Assembly (NCBI RefSeq): GCF_047663525.1
Contig: NC_092597.1
Span: 23,628,501 to 23,692,500, forward strand
Direction: 5' to 3'
DNA length: 64,000 nt
Source of the DNA: Anas platyrhynchos
Lineage: Eukaryota; Chordata; Aves; Anseriformes; Anatidae
Under the pieces are notes generated by a model, which was not told the origin of the DNA, ran no database searches, and worked only from the letters and a program-made list of their open reading frames with translations. Made by a program: the position numbers and the translations under genes. Positions 28,104 to 43,100 of this stretch are shown piece by piece (position 1 is the stretch's first letter; every line of letters begins with the position of its first letter).

Positions 28104-31100
28104 GTAGAGCGCAGCGCCCGTCCCCCCGCCGAGCCCCCCGCGGCCGCTTCGTCCCCGCTCCCTGCCCCGGGGTGGGCAGGGGGGGGAGGAGGACAGCAGC
28201 GAGGCGCTGCTCGGCTCCGCTGCTTCACCGGGGGGGAAGATGAAGGGGTTGTGGAAGAGCCCTAGCTGGCTGAGCGGGGGTTGAGGTGGACGAGAGCGGG
28301 GCGGGGAAGGAAGGGAGCTGTCCTCCGCTTCCCTGCCGGGCAGTGCTCCTCGGCTGTGGGGAGCCGCTGTTGTCGCTGTCGGTGGTGGTGGTGGTGGTGG
28401 GGAGGGGGACAGCGGCTGGGTAGCCCCGGGGATGGTGTGGAGAGAGGTGGGGGGGACAAGCCAGGAGAGGGCGGCGGCCGGGAGCCCCCCCGGGGGTGGG
28501 CGCTCAGGGGGTGCTGAGGTGCTGGGGGGGCACCGGGTCCGGGTCCGGGAGCCCCGAGAAGTTTCCTGAGGGGCTCCGGGAGCGGCACCGGGCACGGGGA
28601 AAGCCCCGGGGTTGGGGGTGTGGGGGCTGACAGGCGGCCTGAGCACGGGGGGGGGGGGGTGGTGGGCAGCCCGCGCTGAGGTGTCGGAGAGGGGTTATTT
28701 GTGGCCGAAAGGTTCCCAAAGAAAGTTATTTGTGCCCTAAAAGCCCCGTGGAGAAGTGATTTCTGCCCTAAATGCGTGAAACTCGGCGGGGGCCGCCAAG
28801 AAAGTCGGTGGGAGCCGGCGGGGGATGGAGGGGGGGATGCAGCTCGTCAGGGGCTGCGGGGTGGGTGGCGGGGGACACACGCTGAGCGAGGGGGGGAAAA
28901 AGAAGGAAATTTTTTTAAAAAAGCAAAAGTTTCCAGCCGCTTTGCGTTGGCGAGGCGGGGGTGCGGGCTCTGCGGTGCACGGGTGTGTTGGAAAGTTTGA
29001 GAATCTCCCTGCGGCTGTCACAGGGTCGTCGTTCGGCAGGAGGGCTTCAATTTGGGAGCCTTGAAGTTAATACGACAGAGGATGCATGGATCAGAAGTGT
29101 ACCAAACATAACACAGACTTCAGAAACTAAAAGTATGACCGGGGGACCTTTTGTCTTTCCCTAGAAGCTCTCAGCTCTCCATGCACCAGAGGTCCTTGTG
29201 CTTTCGTTTTGAGGTGCTTACAGAGCTGGCAGGACGGAAAGGAGGAGAAATATTTTGTGCGTGTTCCAACTTTTTGGGGTCTGTGTCTGCCAGGTCAGGA
29301 CAAACACTTACAATTCCCCTCTGTTCTGTGTTTTTCAGGGTATGTTGCCCCCCAAGATTTTTTTTTTCTTTCGAATTATGCTTTCCACATAATGGGATAA
29401 GGGGTTGAGATTTGATTCCAGTGTTAAACTTTTGTTAATCTTGGCAAGCCGAGTGGAGTGGTGTGTTTTGGTAGCTGGCTCCAGAGCTTTCGGTGCACAA
29501 TAGCTGGTTTGGGTGTACGCGAGCCTGACCTGAGCGCGGTGAGAAGAGGCAGGAGCTAGGGGATAAAGTTTTTCTGTTAATATGTGGTAAGGTGGCGGGA
29601 TGGTGGTCCATGGGCAGTGCTAAAAGGCATGGCTTTCCTATGAAAATCAACAACTTATTGATCTCGGGAGCTTTGAAACCTGAAGCTTCTCGTCCCTCGC
29701 AGGGCTGCCGGGCTCTGTGTCCATCTACGTGTTGCAGAGCTCTCTGCCAGCCCGTCCTGCTCTCAGAGCTCTCCTGGAAGTGTGTTGGAGTCTGCTTGTC
29801 ATCCCTGACTTCTTTATTGATCTCTTGCTGAAACCTGCTTCTCGAGAGCCAGCAGAGGGAAGTTATGATTTTTTTTTTTTTCTTTAAAGTACTGTTGCTA
29901 CCTCAGGGATCCGAAGGGTAAATGTCAAGCTGACTAGTTTATTTTCAATCTCACTTCGCTGCTCAGGATATTTAGTGGTGCTTGCAAGCTGGGACTGTAG
30001 GAGGGTAGCTCTGCATTCTGTGAAAAGATGTTTTTTGGTAGCTGGGAGGGCTTGGCAGTTTACATAAGGGGGAAAAAAGTTAGTTTATAAATCCATACTT
30101 CGAGGACTTCAGCGTGGAGGGGCCTGAATGCATTTTTTCTCTAGTCTGTACAAATTAAAAGAGGTGTGTGGATGTGCTCTTAGGGGGAGAGGGAAGGATG
30201 GGGGCGTGATGTTTCTGTGCAGAGTTGTGGCTGTCACATACTGGGTTATTGGGCACTGGGTGAGGTTGGTTCGCCTTGGAAAAACGAGGCTGATGGAGAG
30301 CTGTTACCTGCTGCACCCAGCTCCGAGGTATTTGCAGGCAGGAGTACATCCCCAGAAAGCACACTTCTACATTCCTTGGGTTTTGAATGTTGAAAGGAGA
30401 CGTGGCTAGGAGAGGGTTTGTGATAAAGGCTCTGCTATTTGAAGAATGAACGGTGAATTCCTTTCATTATTTTTATTTTCTTGGGTAGAATCCTTCCGCG
30501 TTTCTCCTCTGATCAATTAGTGAGCGGCATTGATTTTAGATCTAGTGACCTTTCAAACTGAAATCAAATGGAAGAGTTGCACAGTAACTCACTTGGCTGC
30601 GCAAGGTGAAGTTTGTCAGAGAAACTTGGTCACATTTTTGTCTCTAAAACTTGTCTTCCTGTGCAAAGAGCCGTGGGGTAACGCGTGGGTGTAGTGTACG
30701 TGTGTAAATAGGAGCATGACATACAACACGTGTTGTGTGTCAAATGCACAAGGTAAAATAAAAGGTCTTGCTTCTGTGAAGAAACATAGCAGTCATTCTT
30801 GCTTGCAACAATTTTAAATCACAAAATAATGTTTCCTGTAATGTATTCTTACCGCGATTAAGAGTGTTTCAGTCTTTTGCCCTGTTCGAGAACGTTTGTC
30901 CTGCTGGAAAAAGAAGAAAATGAGATAAGATCAAACGTACTTTGCAGATCCCAGACTTGTGAGGTTACTGAATTCCTTGGTGCTCTCGAAGTTTTGGATT
31001 AATCGAACCAATGTGTTGTCATTATTGTTGACGAAACAAGGTAACTGCAAAGTCTGTTCTTCGCTGGCTTACCTTCCTAGCTATAGGCAGAGGCATATGT

Positions 31101-34100
31101 GAATTTTCCTGATCTTAATTACTATTCGTGTATAATTGCGTACAGACTCTAATTTATCTCCAGGTAAGCTATTTAAAGCTCTTTCTAATTGGAAGGAGTA
31201 TACTTGAGTGATTAAATCTTTCCTTCAATATTTCTTACATCTCCTTAAATTGGTTATTAGATTGTTGTGATCTTTGCCTTCTACTCCAGTCTTTGGGAAA
31301 TCATTACACAGTTTGCAATAATCAATTCAATTATACGTGGATCAAAGAATGAAAAAGAAAAGCTTATGTTCTAGTATTGTCGTTCTTGATACTGTCCTAA
31401 GAAGCTGCTTTGGAAAGCACACGCTGGGAGGTTTTCTCCTTTGTTCTCTCTCCTTTTAAGAAAGTGCCTTTGGGGATTGGAGAGATCCCTGGTGTGTTTC
31501 TTGTTAGACACAATTTATACTTTAAAAAAAAAAAAAGTGAGCCAAGAGTTTGAATGAAAATTCATAATAGCATTTGCACACAATGGTGATGGAAAACAAG
31601 GCATTTAAAAACATGCGGTCGGGCACCCCCCCTCCCCTAAATGCAGGGGGGCAGTTCGGTGAGGGGAGAGGCTCTCAGGTGGCGGTGGTGTTAGTGCCAG
31701 GCAGAGCTCCGGTATGGAAATGTGTCCGTGCTAAATTACATTGTCAATGCTAATAAGCATAAGCTACCTATTTCGGCGTTCAATTAGAATTTTACTCTTC
31801 TGTATTATGAGCTATTTTTGCTTAATCCTTTTATAAGTTGCTGGGGTTGCGTGTTTCTGTGATTAAAGGCAATATAATCCACTTTTCATTGTTATGCGAG
31901 TCCACGGATTACGTTACTTTCATTCCCATAATTTGTCGTGTTGTCACTGTAATTGTATTTTTACCCGTATTTTGGTCTCGGTATCTTTTTTTTCCCGAGC
32001 TTTTGGTCCTCAGCGCTGGAGTTGCAGATATCAGATGACTGAAATTGGCAGCTGTGCATCACTGTTTAGCTGTCGGATTCCCAATCCATAACGCTTCTGG
32101 CCGATGAAAACAGATTTGCTTCTTGTATACACGTAAATACGGCGTCAGCACATTTCTCGTGCAAACCCCTCCCAGGCCATCCTGGAAGTGTTTGTAGGCT
32201 GTGCAAATAAAGTTCTGATTTATTGCCACTTGTGAGGAGGAGAGGTGTAACAGCCAGTCCTTCGTAGCAGTGGGCTTCTGGTTGGTTTGGGTTGCAAAGG
32301 TATTTAGTGATCGTGGTTAAAAAGCTTAAATGGTAAGAAATGAGCAGGTAAAAAGGCTCCTTGTTTAGCTTTATACAGGTAAAAAGGCTCCTCATTTAGC
32401 TTTATGCCATTAAAAAAGGGAAAAGAGCCACCCTAGGTATCAGAGAGGCTGAGGACAGCTTGTCTGGTGAGGATGGCTGTGGATCAGCCACAGAAGAGCA
32501 GTATTTAAAAGCATCCCTTGAAGCAGCAGGTAGGCACAGATGTCTGCAGGTACGGGGGTGTTTGTAGGGCAGCAGCTGATCCGTGTGGTTCAGACTCTGC
32601 CCCGCATTTCTGCAGAGCTGTCGCTGATGTGCTCGGCGTGGCGGGTTTTATTTCCCATCCTCTCTTCTCGCAGAAGTCAACATCTGATCATTTTTCTCTT
32701 TAGTGCCATTATGGTGAAAAATAAAAGGGAACTTCTGAACGCTTGAGACTTGAGTGCTGTGTAATTGTGCTGAGATAGCCCAGCCCCTGCTGCTCTTCCC
32801 TGGTCCTGAGCCCTGCAGCCACTGCATTTGGGGCACTTGTACCTGTCTTGCTCTGACTCAGTGCTTTAGAAGGGTTTCTTGTGGGGCTTTGGGGTCGCCC
32901 GTTGTTCAGGGGATTCGTGGCTGGGAAATGGATTGGGTCTCTTGCAGCTCTTCTTACACGGTGATCCTGGTGTTTGGCCCTTCGGCTCCGCGGGGAGGGC
33001 GTGCTACCTGCAGGCATCTCGGAAATGTTTGTTTGCTGCCGTGCTTCCACTTTGGAAACTTCTGCTTTGATGTAAGACGTTCCAGGTGCCCTTCTGGAGG
33101 AAGGCTCTGCTTTATTGGCCTCCATAAAAAGAAATAAAAGTCTCAGGAAAGCCGTGAGTTCCGTGAAGAATGTGGATGTGGTTTGATGTGGAAGAGTTGT
33201 TGATATTTACTGTGTGTGCTTTGCAGTCCAGCTGCCTCAGCTCGTGCTGTCAGTAAGTAGGAACTTCACCTTCGGGTAACACCCAGACGTGCCTGCAAGA
33301 GTCAGAAATGTTTGCCTAGGTCTTAACAGGAGACAAAAGGGAAATAGTGTTGTTTGGGTGGCTGCTGGGACGTGCTCGAGCAGCTTTGGAGTCCTCCGTC
33401 AAGCTAGGTATTGATTGTCTCGTTGCTCTGTCACTGCTGCAGCTCTGTGTAGAGCTGTAAGTGTGCATTTGGGCTTCTTGAAACAAAACTGGATTTCACA
33501 ATGCAGAAATTGCATATAGTACCTTCACAAAAATAAATGCCCATCTTGAAAGTAGATTCTTTTGCAAGTAAAAATGATAGGAGGGGGTGAGGAGAAGAAA
33601 GGACTTCTGGTAGTTTACAAAAGGGTTTTTATTTTATTGTAGCTTAACTCGATGCTATCAAAGCTATTTCGAACAACTACAGTCATTGCCAAACCTGTGG
33701 CTATTTCAGAATAATTTAGAAGCTTCGGGGCTAAGACAAAAAGTGGAGGATATTTAAACCTTTGAAACTGAGACTGTACAGAGTTGAGGATGCACGGGAT
33801 GGGAGATGCTGGCTCATCCACACTTGTTCAGATCTTCCAAAATGTTTGGTAGCAGCCAGGACCAAATTAAACCAAGTAACCTTATACTGTTGCTCACTGA
33901 GTGCTGTGATGTGGACCTTCCTGTTGTCATTTCTGTTCTTGCTCCTTTGCTGATACTCCTGTGTCTGCTACAGTTTTATCGATCCAAGAATTTCTCAGCC
34001 GGTTGCTTAATCTTATTCTCCTGCTGGGATTAGGGATGGCACGTCCCTGCTGTTATCTTCCCTCCCTGAGCATGTACTGCAGGGATAGCAGAGCCTCTGT

Positions 34101-37100
34101 AAACAAGCATCACGTCCTGAGACAAAGGAGATGCCTCAGTCTACTCGTGAGTAAGGCAGGCAGCAGCAGCAGGTGAGTATTACGGGGCTCATCCAGCATA
34201 AGTGAAACAAAGAAATGCAAAGCTGGAACAGAACTAGCCCAAAGGTCAGCCGAAGCTTGACCTTTATGTCTATGGGAGATGATATATGAGAGATTAATAC
34301 AGGAATTAGAACGATAATTAAGGGAGGAGGAAAAGGAGCATCTTAAATCCATCACTTGATGCGGATGACACGTGAGGCTGTGCAGCAGAGCAAAAACTGT
34401 GGATGTGGTGAGGTTTGTTTAGCATGGCAAACATTTTCCTTCTTCAGAACAGCTTCTTGGCTGGTTTGCCACGTGAGCAGAGGGCTTGCCTCCACTCTCT
34501 TGCCACACAAAGAAATTCAGCATCACCTAGGGTGGGACGGTCAGCTGGGAATCATTCAGAGCCGAAAGCTCTTGCTTAACCTCATTTATAGTCTTCTGCA
34601 AGATGTTCCTCCGCTCCCTCTGTACAGTGGGGTCTGAACTTAATCAGACTCTTCGACTGAAAACAGCACTTTCTAGCAGGCAAAATGCAAGGTGGGATGG
34701 AAATAGCAGTGAGCCTGGTTTTGCTTGGAAGTTTAGCATGGGTGCAGCTCACTTTTTAAGAAAACCAGAAGACACACACAAGCAGAGGTTAAATCCAAGA
34801 GGGACAACGTGTTTGGTTCAGGTAAAAACTCGTAATCTGAGCTGCAGAAGTGTGCCGTAAAAAGTTGTGTGGATGAGAAAGTATGAGGAATGAATAGATC
34901 AGAACAGAGTTTCTTGAGACTCCCCTGACAAAATGATCTCACTCTTGTGCAGATGTTGTATCTGGTTTCCCTGGTGCAAAATAAGAGGCTTTGAAAGAGT
35001 CCAAGTATTTGTGTAGATTTTCTCAGCTTATTGAAAAATCTGTTAGAGACAGCTCTGCTCAGGCTATCTATGGAGTTGTTGGTACACCTATAAATATATT
35101 GCACCAAAATGAAAAATGCAGGAACTTGAGCAGTGGAACAGAAACAAAGCTGTTCTTTTTCTTAGCTTCCATGTTGTTTTAGCAGTATCTCCGCAGTGAA
35201 TCTGCTGAGGCCACTTGATGGCAGGACTTCAAATTTTTTTTAATCAAGTACCAGAGCTATTGTCGGGTTGAATTGCGAGTACTTGGGATAATATTTTTCT
35301 AAGGGGTGTACACCCAGGTTTTTGTGCAGTTCTTAATTTTCGCTTTTACCTCTTTGTTGCTAAAGCTCGACTCTTTCAGCTGAGAAGTAGCATTTTTGAG
35401 AGCTCTTGACAGTGTCATTTGGAAATGGCTAAAAATAGGCATGGGTTATAAACAGAAGTTTAAGAATATAAGGCCGAGTGTACAGCTAGCCCCATGCTGT
35501 CTCCTTACAGCTTGCAGAAGTGAATGGCGAGGGAAGGGCGAAAGGGGGACGAGCATGAGAAATAATTTCTCCCCTCCCTGCAATCCTCCCAGGGTCAGTC
35601 CTCTGAACCTGCTGGGGGCTGCGAGCGGGGCAAGCTGTGGCAGAGCTTTCCCCAGTGCTCGTACAGGTTCCTCCCCAACCTTTATAAGCTGTTTTTTTTT
35701 TTGTTCTCAGCATTTTGACAGGCATTTCTGTTGTTCTGCTGCTGGCTGTGTGAAGACCCTTCTTGTTTCAAGTCTTCTCATTTGAGCTTCGTGCCGTTTG
35801 GTGGAACAACGGGGCTGAACAGCTGATCCCTGTCCACTCTCCTTGTGCTCCGTGGCTTTATAAATCGCTGTCATGTACATCCCTACGTTCTCTGTTTTCA
35901 AGGTTGAGTAGTCTTAGCTTTTGCCAGATGACTTCTGTCATCCTTCTGTGAACCTTGTCACTTCAAAACTTTTTAGTTTTTTTTTTTTTTAAGGTGAGCC
36001 CACCAAAGCCACCTGCACTTTGCGATCAGGGTGACCAAGGGATTTGCATAGCGTATAGTGATTTATCGCTTGTCCTGTTTCTTTTTCTAATAATTTCTGG
36101 CAATGATTTGTGTGCTGGGCTGCTGCTGAGCTGATGTTTCCGTCTGTCTGTTTATCTTGGGCCCGGAAGCTTGCTCTGGAGTGGGAAAGGTCACGGCAGA
36201 GCCCATCATTTCACATGGAGAGCGAGGGCCGCCCGTCTCCATGGGCATCGCTCTCCCTTTACACGCGTTGGATTGCTTTCAGTCTGAGGTCTTTCAGTGG
36301 TTCTTCATCCTTACAACCACATTGTAATGTCAGCAGCTTTGTCAACACATTGATTACTTCGTTTTCTAGGTCGTTAACAAATTGGTTAAGCTCCGTGCTC
36401 CAGCATAGCCCCTGCAGAACTCCACACCTGACCTTCCTCTCTGGTTTGGACAACCTGGACAAATTCATGATAGAAGAACTTTGAATAGCAAGCTAAGGAT
36501 CTCTGGCCCGTTTTTTTTTTTTTTTTTTTAATAATGCTCTAAGAATACCTGGTTTGTGTGAGTACTAGGTTTTCCTAGTTTCCTTCAACCTGCACTATTC
36601 TGTTGTTTTTAAACATATGTACAACTCGGAGGTGTTGCCAAGCTGTTTTAAGGGGAAGCAGAGATGTGTTGGAACTTGTTCCCTGTGTTCACTTAATTAG
36701 ATAAGTTTTCTTGAAATGTACTTCATGTTTCCCAGCATACATTCACATAGCTCAGTGAAGGACTTGAGCTAAATGTTAGTTGAAGCACTGCTTCATTCCT
36801 TGAGCCCTTTGTGTTTTTTTTTTCCTGATACAAGGCTACTCTTCTCTTTTGATACAGAGGCTGAGCAAGGTTATGAAATAATGTGATGCTTACAACTTCT
36901 TTACCTGGAAATAGAAGCTGTGTGTTACCGAGCGAGTGCATCAGGAGGCAGAAGGGTGAAGATCCTACTAAAATGCTGGGCTGAAACCCAGAAGATGTTT
37001 CTTTTGCCATGAGATCCGAACTTTTTTTTTTTCCTTACTGCCCCTGACCCACGTGTGTGAGAAGGGGCAGGCAGAGTCCAAATGCATGGACATAGGAAAG

Positions 37101-40100
37101 TCATTATTTGGATGACGTTTATGAGCTACAAAAGGCTGGTATATATGCAAATTCCTGCTCAGAGAGGGATTTGGATGGGTGCAGCTGATGAGGTGGGGCA
37201 GTGGTTTGGTGGCTGGAGCAGTGTCCCCCCCTCCTGTCCCCTGCCTGGGGCTGGGAGGGCGAAGGAGCTCTGCCTTTGGGGCAGTGCTGTGGGGCCGCCC
37301 CACGCCCTCCACTTCCACTTGCTCAGGATTTCCGTGGAAGTTTCAGCTCGCTATCAAAGTTTTCTTAGGCAGCTCTTTCAAGTCTGGCTGTTCTCGCGGG
37401 GAAAGCCAAGTTAAACGCCGGATCGTTTCTGGAGTTTACTCGCGATGGTTTTAATGTATTTTAGATCATAGGCGTGGCTGGAACTTGGCTTATAAAACCC
37501 TTCATTCCATCATGCGGCTCGATTCCAGGCAGGGCAGGGGTTATTGTGTGAACGGATCAATTTTGTTCGGTCTTATTTTGATCCTGAGAAAAATGCAGTG
37601 CTCGAGGGATGAAGCAGCGGGGCAGGTGTCGGTGTGCTGAACTGATGGCACAGGGAAATGGGGTGTCCCTTGTCCCGCTGAGCACAGATCCCTGGCGCGT
37701 CCCCGTAACGCACACCGGCATGGTTTTGGAGGGAGTGCTCCTATAGGCCCCGTCTGCGCTGTGTGTGCCAGGAAAATATTGCATAGGGAATGTATTCTTA
37801 GCTTGCTTTCTAACTCACTGCTGAATGTTTTGTCCTGGGATTAATCACGGCTAACTAATGGGTTCTTAAGCACTGCATGCTCGTCTCCGAGCCTGGAGGT
37901 GACACGATGCAGTTAACACACAAAAAAGTTCATTTTTCTGTTGTAGACATCCCCAGAAAGCAGGAGGACAGCACCTCAAACTCTGCAGGGCGAGGTTGGC
38001 TTGGGGGTTAGGATCAGCTCTCTGAGGAGTCTGGATGCCTCTTGGCAGCCTGTGGCTGTCTGGTGGTGTCACTTGAAGCTTTTCTTTATCCTCGTCTGAA
38101 TGCAGAAGAAAGGCAGGAAGGTCTGCTTCCTCTCCTATTATTCCATCATCTCTCTGCATTTTTCATAGTGGGAAGAAACCAGTCGTCGCGGGGGCTATGA
38201 AAAACGGAGCTTCCTGCTTTCTCTGCCTTTGTCCCCTGCCTCTTTTAGAGGGATGCTTTTCCCAGGCTCTGGTGGGCTGCTGCCCACCGTGCTGAGATCA
38301 CCGTGATTCCTGCCAGTCGTGGGGTGGTAGCACCGGGAGCATCCACTGCAAAAATCATCCACATCTCGATAACTGGACTCACCCAGGATCCTGAACCTGG
38401 CTCGGTAGGGACTGGTGAGGTTGTGGAAGCAGGAGGTGAACTGCAGAGTTCAGCATCTCCACCTGCCTTTGGACGAGTGACATAAGGGTTTTTTTTTTTT
38501 TAGCCAGGGACTCATTCTGCTTCTACAGTAATAAATGCATTTTGGCACTTCAGAATTGATCTGCCTCCATCTGATGTAAACGTGAATTCTGTGTCATGTT
38601 GTTGCATGCAATAAATAATTCATTTTGTTAATGCGTCCCTCCAGTTAGGAATAAATTAGCTTTTAGTGTACATTCAACAGCTCTGTAACCTGTCAGACCT
38701 GTGATTTGTGTTTCGTGTTGTGCTGTGACTGACAGCGGTTCAGGAAAACTTTTCTCCGGAGTTACTGGGTGGCCACGTGTGGCTCAGGCACAGCTTTCCT
38801 GCTGGCACCCTGTTGCTTCTCTACAGATGCCTTGTTGAGACAGGACATCAGGTGGGTGAGAGTGACTTCACCGGGTGACTCGGGGCTGGTCAGATCTGTA
38901 GCCGTGTGCATTGCTCCAGTAAGTGTCACGAATCCTGTTCCAGTGCTGGACCATTCCCCGATTGATGCCCTCTCCTCCTTTGCTAGAATAAGCCTGAAAT
39001 CCATCCCTGATGGAAGCAGAGGAAACCTTCCCGATGAGCTGTGCTTTGGGAGCACCGATACGCAAGCTCCAGGCTTCCTCGGCTTCCAGCAGCGTTAGGC
39101 AGCCCCTGCAGAGCGGGGGAGATGATGTTTCACTGCATGGTGCACCTTACCTGATACTCCGAGGAGCAGTACAAGGAGAATTTCTCACTGTTCAAGCTTT
39201 TAATTCGTCCTGACGACTCACTGCTATATGCCTAAAGAGGAGCGTGTGCTTTGGCTTCCTTACATCTTTCCGTGTACGCCTCTGAAGGCCATAATGGGAG
39301 ACTTTTAAAAATAAAGGAATCGTGTGCAGAATACTAGCTTTTTTTTTTTTTAATTAAGAAAAAAAGACTATATTGATGCCAGTATGATTGCTTGATGGAA
39401 TATTTGTTTTTCAGTTTATTGACACAGTGGGAACTTTTGGCTCCACTGCTCATTTCTGCCATAACAATTAAGACTAATTGTTAGTGGTAATAAATTATTA
39501 TCCTCGGTGGACCGGTATTAGAAGGGAGTAGGGTATTTGGGCAGTGTATTTCGTAAGTATTTGGTGTCAGGAGATTTATTCCCTTTGGGTTCCGTTTCTC
39601 CCTTTGGAAAGGGAAATCTTTTAAAGATAAATCACCAAGCGTCCCCCATGCACGATGTTTTATCTGATCTCTGACTTCCCTGGTCTTCGCTTCCTCCAGA
39701 GCTTCCTTTTCCTAATTTTCTCTTGATGGACTTGCTGTTGCTGCCGTCCCTCGTATGCTCACGTGGCTGCAGATGAAAGCACCAAACACTTTGATGCCTT
39801 CGGTGAGAGCAAGGTGGTGCTGCCTTCTGGTGCACGATGCCAGGGCTGCTGCAGCTGCTGCTGTCCTCAGCTCTGTGCCCGGATCCTGCCTGGTGCTTGC
39901 TGCCTCCCTGGGAGCACATTTCTCACAGTGGAGCTTTCTGAGGAGGGTTGCTTTAAAATCTAATAGGAGATGCTAATTTTATCACATGGCATTTTGGCTT
40001 TCTTTTATTTTTTAGTTTAATGAGAATTGTGAACGGATTATTCCAGTTTTTTAATTTTCCTTCTCTGGGGGCACGATTGGTTACTTTCAAGGGAAAGGAG

Positions 40101-43100
40101 AATCAATTACATGCTGGCTTCAGTCTGCTGTTCAATATTTTGCAAATCGTTATCCAAATTTAATATGGTTGCTAATGAAAACTTTTTTCAGATGTCAGTA
40201 TGGAAGTCAGTCATGATGCAGCCTCTATCTTGTGTTATACCCTAGGAAAATGGGGCAAATGAGGGAGGAAAACCCCCAAACAACCAAACAGTAGCTCACA
40301 GAAGTCTGTTCTAGGCATCTATGTGTATAATTTCGTACCCTGAAGTGTTATTTCAGATGAAGCTAACTGAATAATGAAACTTGCAGTGGACAACCAACTC
40401 TGCAGCACTTGCTGGTAACTTAAGGCATGTGCAGAATAGGGCTCTGTGCGGTTTTGTAATGTATGGAAATAGTAATGAAAAAAAAAAAATACTTGCATGA
40501 AAACCTGCATCTGTGATTGCAAAAATCCGTTTTACTCAAGTGATGCTGAAGTTAGCTGGCATGCGTGAAGGAATAATGCCTGTTGATGCAGCGCAGACTT
40601 AAATAGCTGCTGCAAGCAAATAAAACCAAGAGCAGGAGTGGAAGTCCTGAAGCTGCTGCGTGGCCTGCTGCGAGGAGGGTCTGTGAGCTGCTGGTGGGAG
40701 CCGCCTCTTTATCCTCGCTGCAATGCGAGCGCATTCGTCGAATTCCAGGTGCATTCTTCCCAAGCTCTCCTTCGGACTCGACTTCCAGCAGCTACACGTG
40801 CTCCAGGCAGATATTTGAGATATTTAGGAACTCACCAGAGCTTAATTCCCTAGGGTTCTGCTGACAAACAATAGCCGAGCAGACCCTCGCTTGGTAATTC
40901 AACTCTGGAAATCCCCAATCAGTCCAATTGTTTATGTAACCATTGTTTGTTTTAATTGGATGTTTAAAAAAAGTGTATTTTCCTTTTTAACTTAAATCAC
41001 TGGGTTTAGGAATAAATGCGTGTTGATGTCCCATATGGCTTCCAGAAGCTGAAACTTCTTGGTCCTAATTGCGTGTGGGTTTTTTTTTTTTTTTTGGTTA
41101 AGTGAATAGATAATATTTTGGACTATTGTTGAATGCTGTGGAAGTTATATTCTGATTTTTTTTTCCTACCAGTGTAGGCTTTTTGCGTTACCCCTTAGGT
41201 TAGAATAGGACACTCTGGGTTTAGGCAGGTCTTTGGCCAGCTGTGTTTGCGGCTGGCTTGGGCTCCGATGAAGTTTATTGCGTTGGAATTAGCTCTTCTG
41301 TCAGCCGCTTGGAAGGCTTAGTTAAGGATAAGAACACGGTTAATAAAAAGTAAATTTGTCTGGTAATGACCCTCTCCCAAATAGCTGCAAATAATTGTCT
41401 TCATAATTAGCCTTAGGTGTAAGCTGTTTGTCTTGAGAGGCATGTTGTTTTGTATCCAGAGATTGTCTAAACTGGCATTTCTGCAATTACTTGTCATGAA
41501 AATTATGCTAGCGCATAGCTCTGTAAAAATAATTCCCATCTGCAGGGATAAATACACGAGGGACAATTAAGTCTGAGCGCGGCTGAAAAAACCTTTTGAG
41601 TCTCCAAGACCTGGAATGAAGATTACTACTGTCAGCAATCTTATTTAATAGCAAACGTACTAATATAGCTCACCTAGTGGATAAAATCTCTTGAGAACCG
41701 TAAAACTTTTGTTACGGATTAAGATAAAAATGTGCCTTGCTTTAAATCAAACCCGACTGAAACTTGATGGAAGCGTCGGGCAGGCTTCCTGCAGCACAGC
41801 CCGCGTGTTGGGGTGCTGCTGTGCGGGTTTTACGTGTACCATGGTAAAAGAATTTGGGGTTTGAGTGGACAGGCTCCAAAGTGGCATTTCGGGCACGCCG
41901 TCTGTTGTGCTGTGCTCTTGCAGAAACATTGGGAAATGGGATGGAGAGGAGATCCGGGGGCAGCCCCTGCAGTCATTTGCCAGGGGGTGTGTGTCAAGGC
42001 TTTTAGAGGGTATGTCAGGTTTCTGAGACCGTAACAAATACTCTACCACGTCAAAAAAAAATATAAAAAATACCCCAGCACCTAAAAATGAAAACCAAAT
42101 AATGGGTGGGGGAGACAAATAAAGGCTGTCTGGAAACCCTTTGGCTTCAAATACGTTTGGCTTTGGAAATGGAGCACTGCAGGGAGTTTTCAGGTGACCT
42201 GCTCGCTGCCAGAGAGGGGTTCCTGGTGTTGAAAGCTGGTTCTAGGGGCACAATGTTTGTGCTGGAAGATCTGCAGGCGTATCGGTAGCGAGGGAGCACG
42301 CTGTCAGCACGCTCAGGTAAGTAACACCCGGCAGCTTGAGCTTTGCATCTCACTCACTTCACTAGCATGGGAAGAAATATGTGAACAGAGGAAAGTCCTG
42401 AATACAGCACCTGACCTTAGGAAGCCCACGAAAGGAGATGAAAACAGCCCGGATTGCCTGCTGGTGGCATTTGCAGTGTATGATCATCGCTCTGATGCGC
42501 TCCGAGCGGATTAAAATGATTTGTGTTGCCAACTGGGTGAACGTGGAGATCTGGTCACGCAATTGTGAAAGGTTCTTTATGAGCACAGATAGAGTGGGTA
42601 AACACCGAGTGCTGCTTAACCAAAGAAACCCTATCTCCCTGTGCGTGTCATAAAAGGCAAATAAAATTTGTACCTGCCATTGGTTTGCACCTATTCTTTC
42701 AGTGCTGCCTCCTTGCCAAGCCGTGGTGCGCACCACGCTGGCCGGCAGCTGAGTTTTTCATTATTAAACCAAGAGGCTCCTCACAGGCTGCAGCGCGTTG
42801 CATATTTACGGCCGTTCTTCTGGGCTTTTGCCTCCCTTCCCTCCTGAATTACTGTGACTTCAACCTTTTAGTGTTTTGGTTGCATTAGACAAACGCAGGG
42901 AGTTACAACCTGTCACAGAGGCGCTTGAGCTTCCATGAATCGCTTCTTTCACTCCCTCCTGCAGCTTTTCTGTGGACTGATTTCTTTTTTTTATAGTTTC
43001 ACCTCGATAGTTTCCTTGCACAAGTCTTGCAGATAGAAGCGAGGGGATGCGCCTTCGTAAAAGACGGGAACATTTTTACCTTCGTGGTCTCTCCTGTTCC

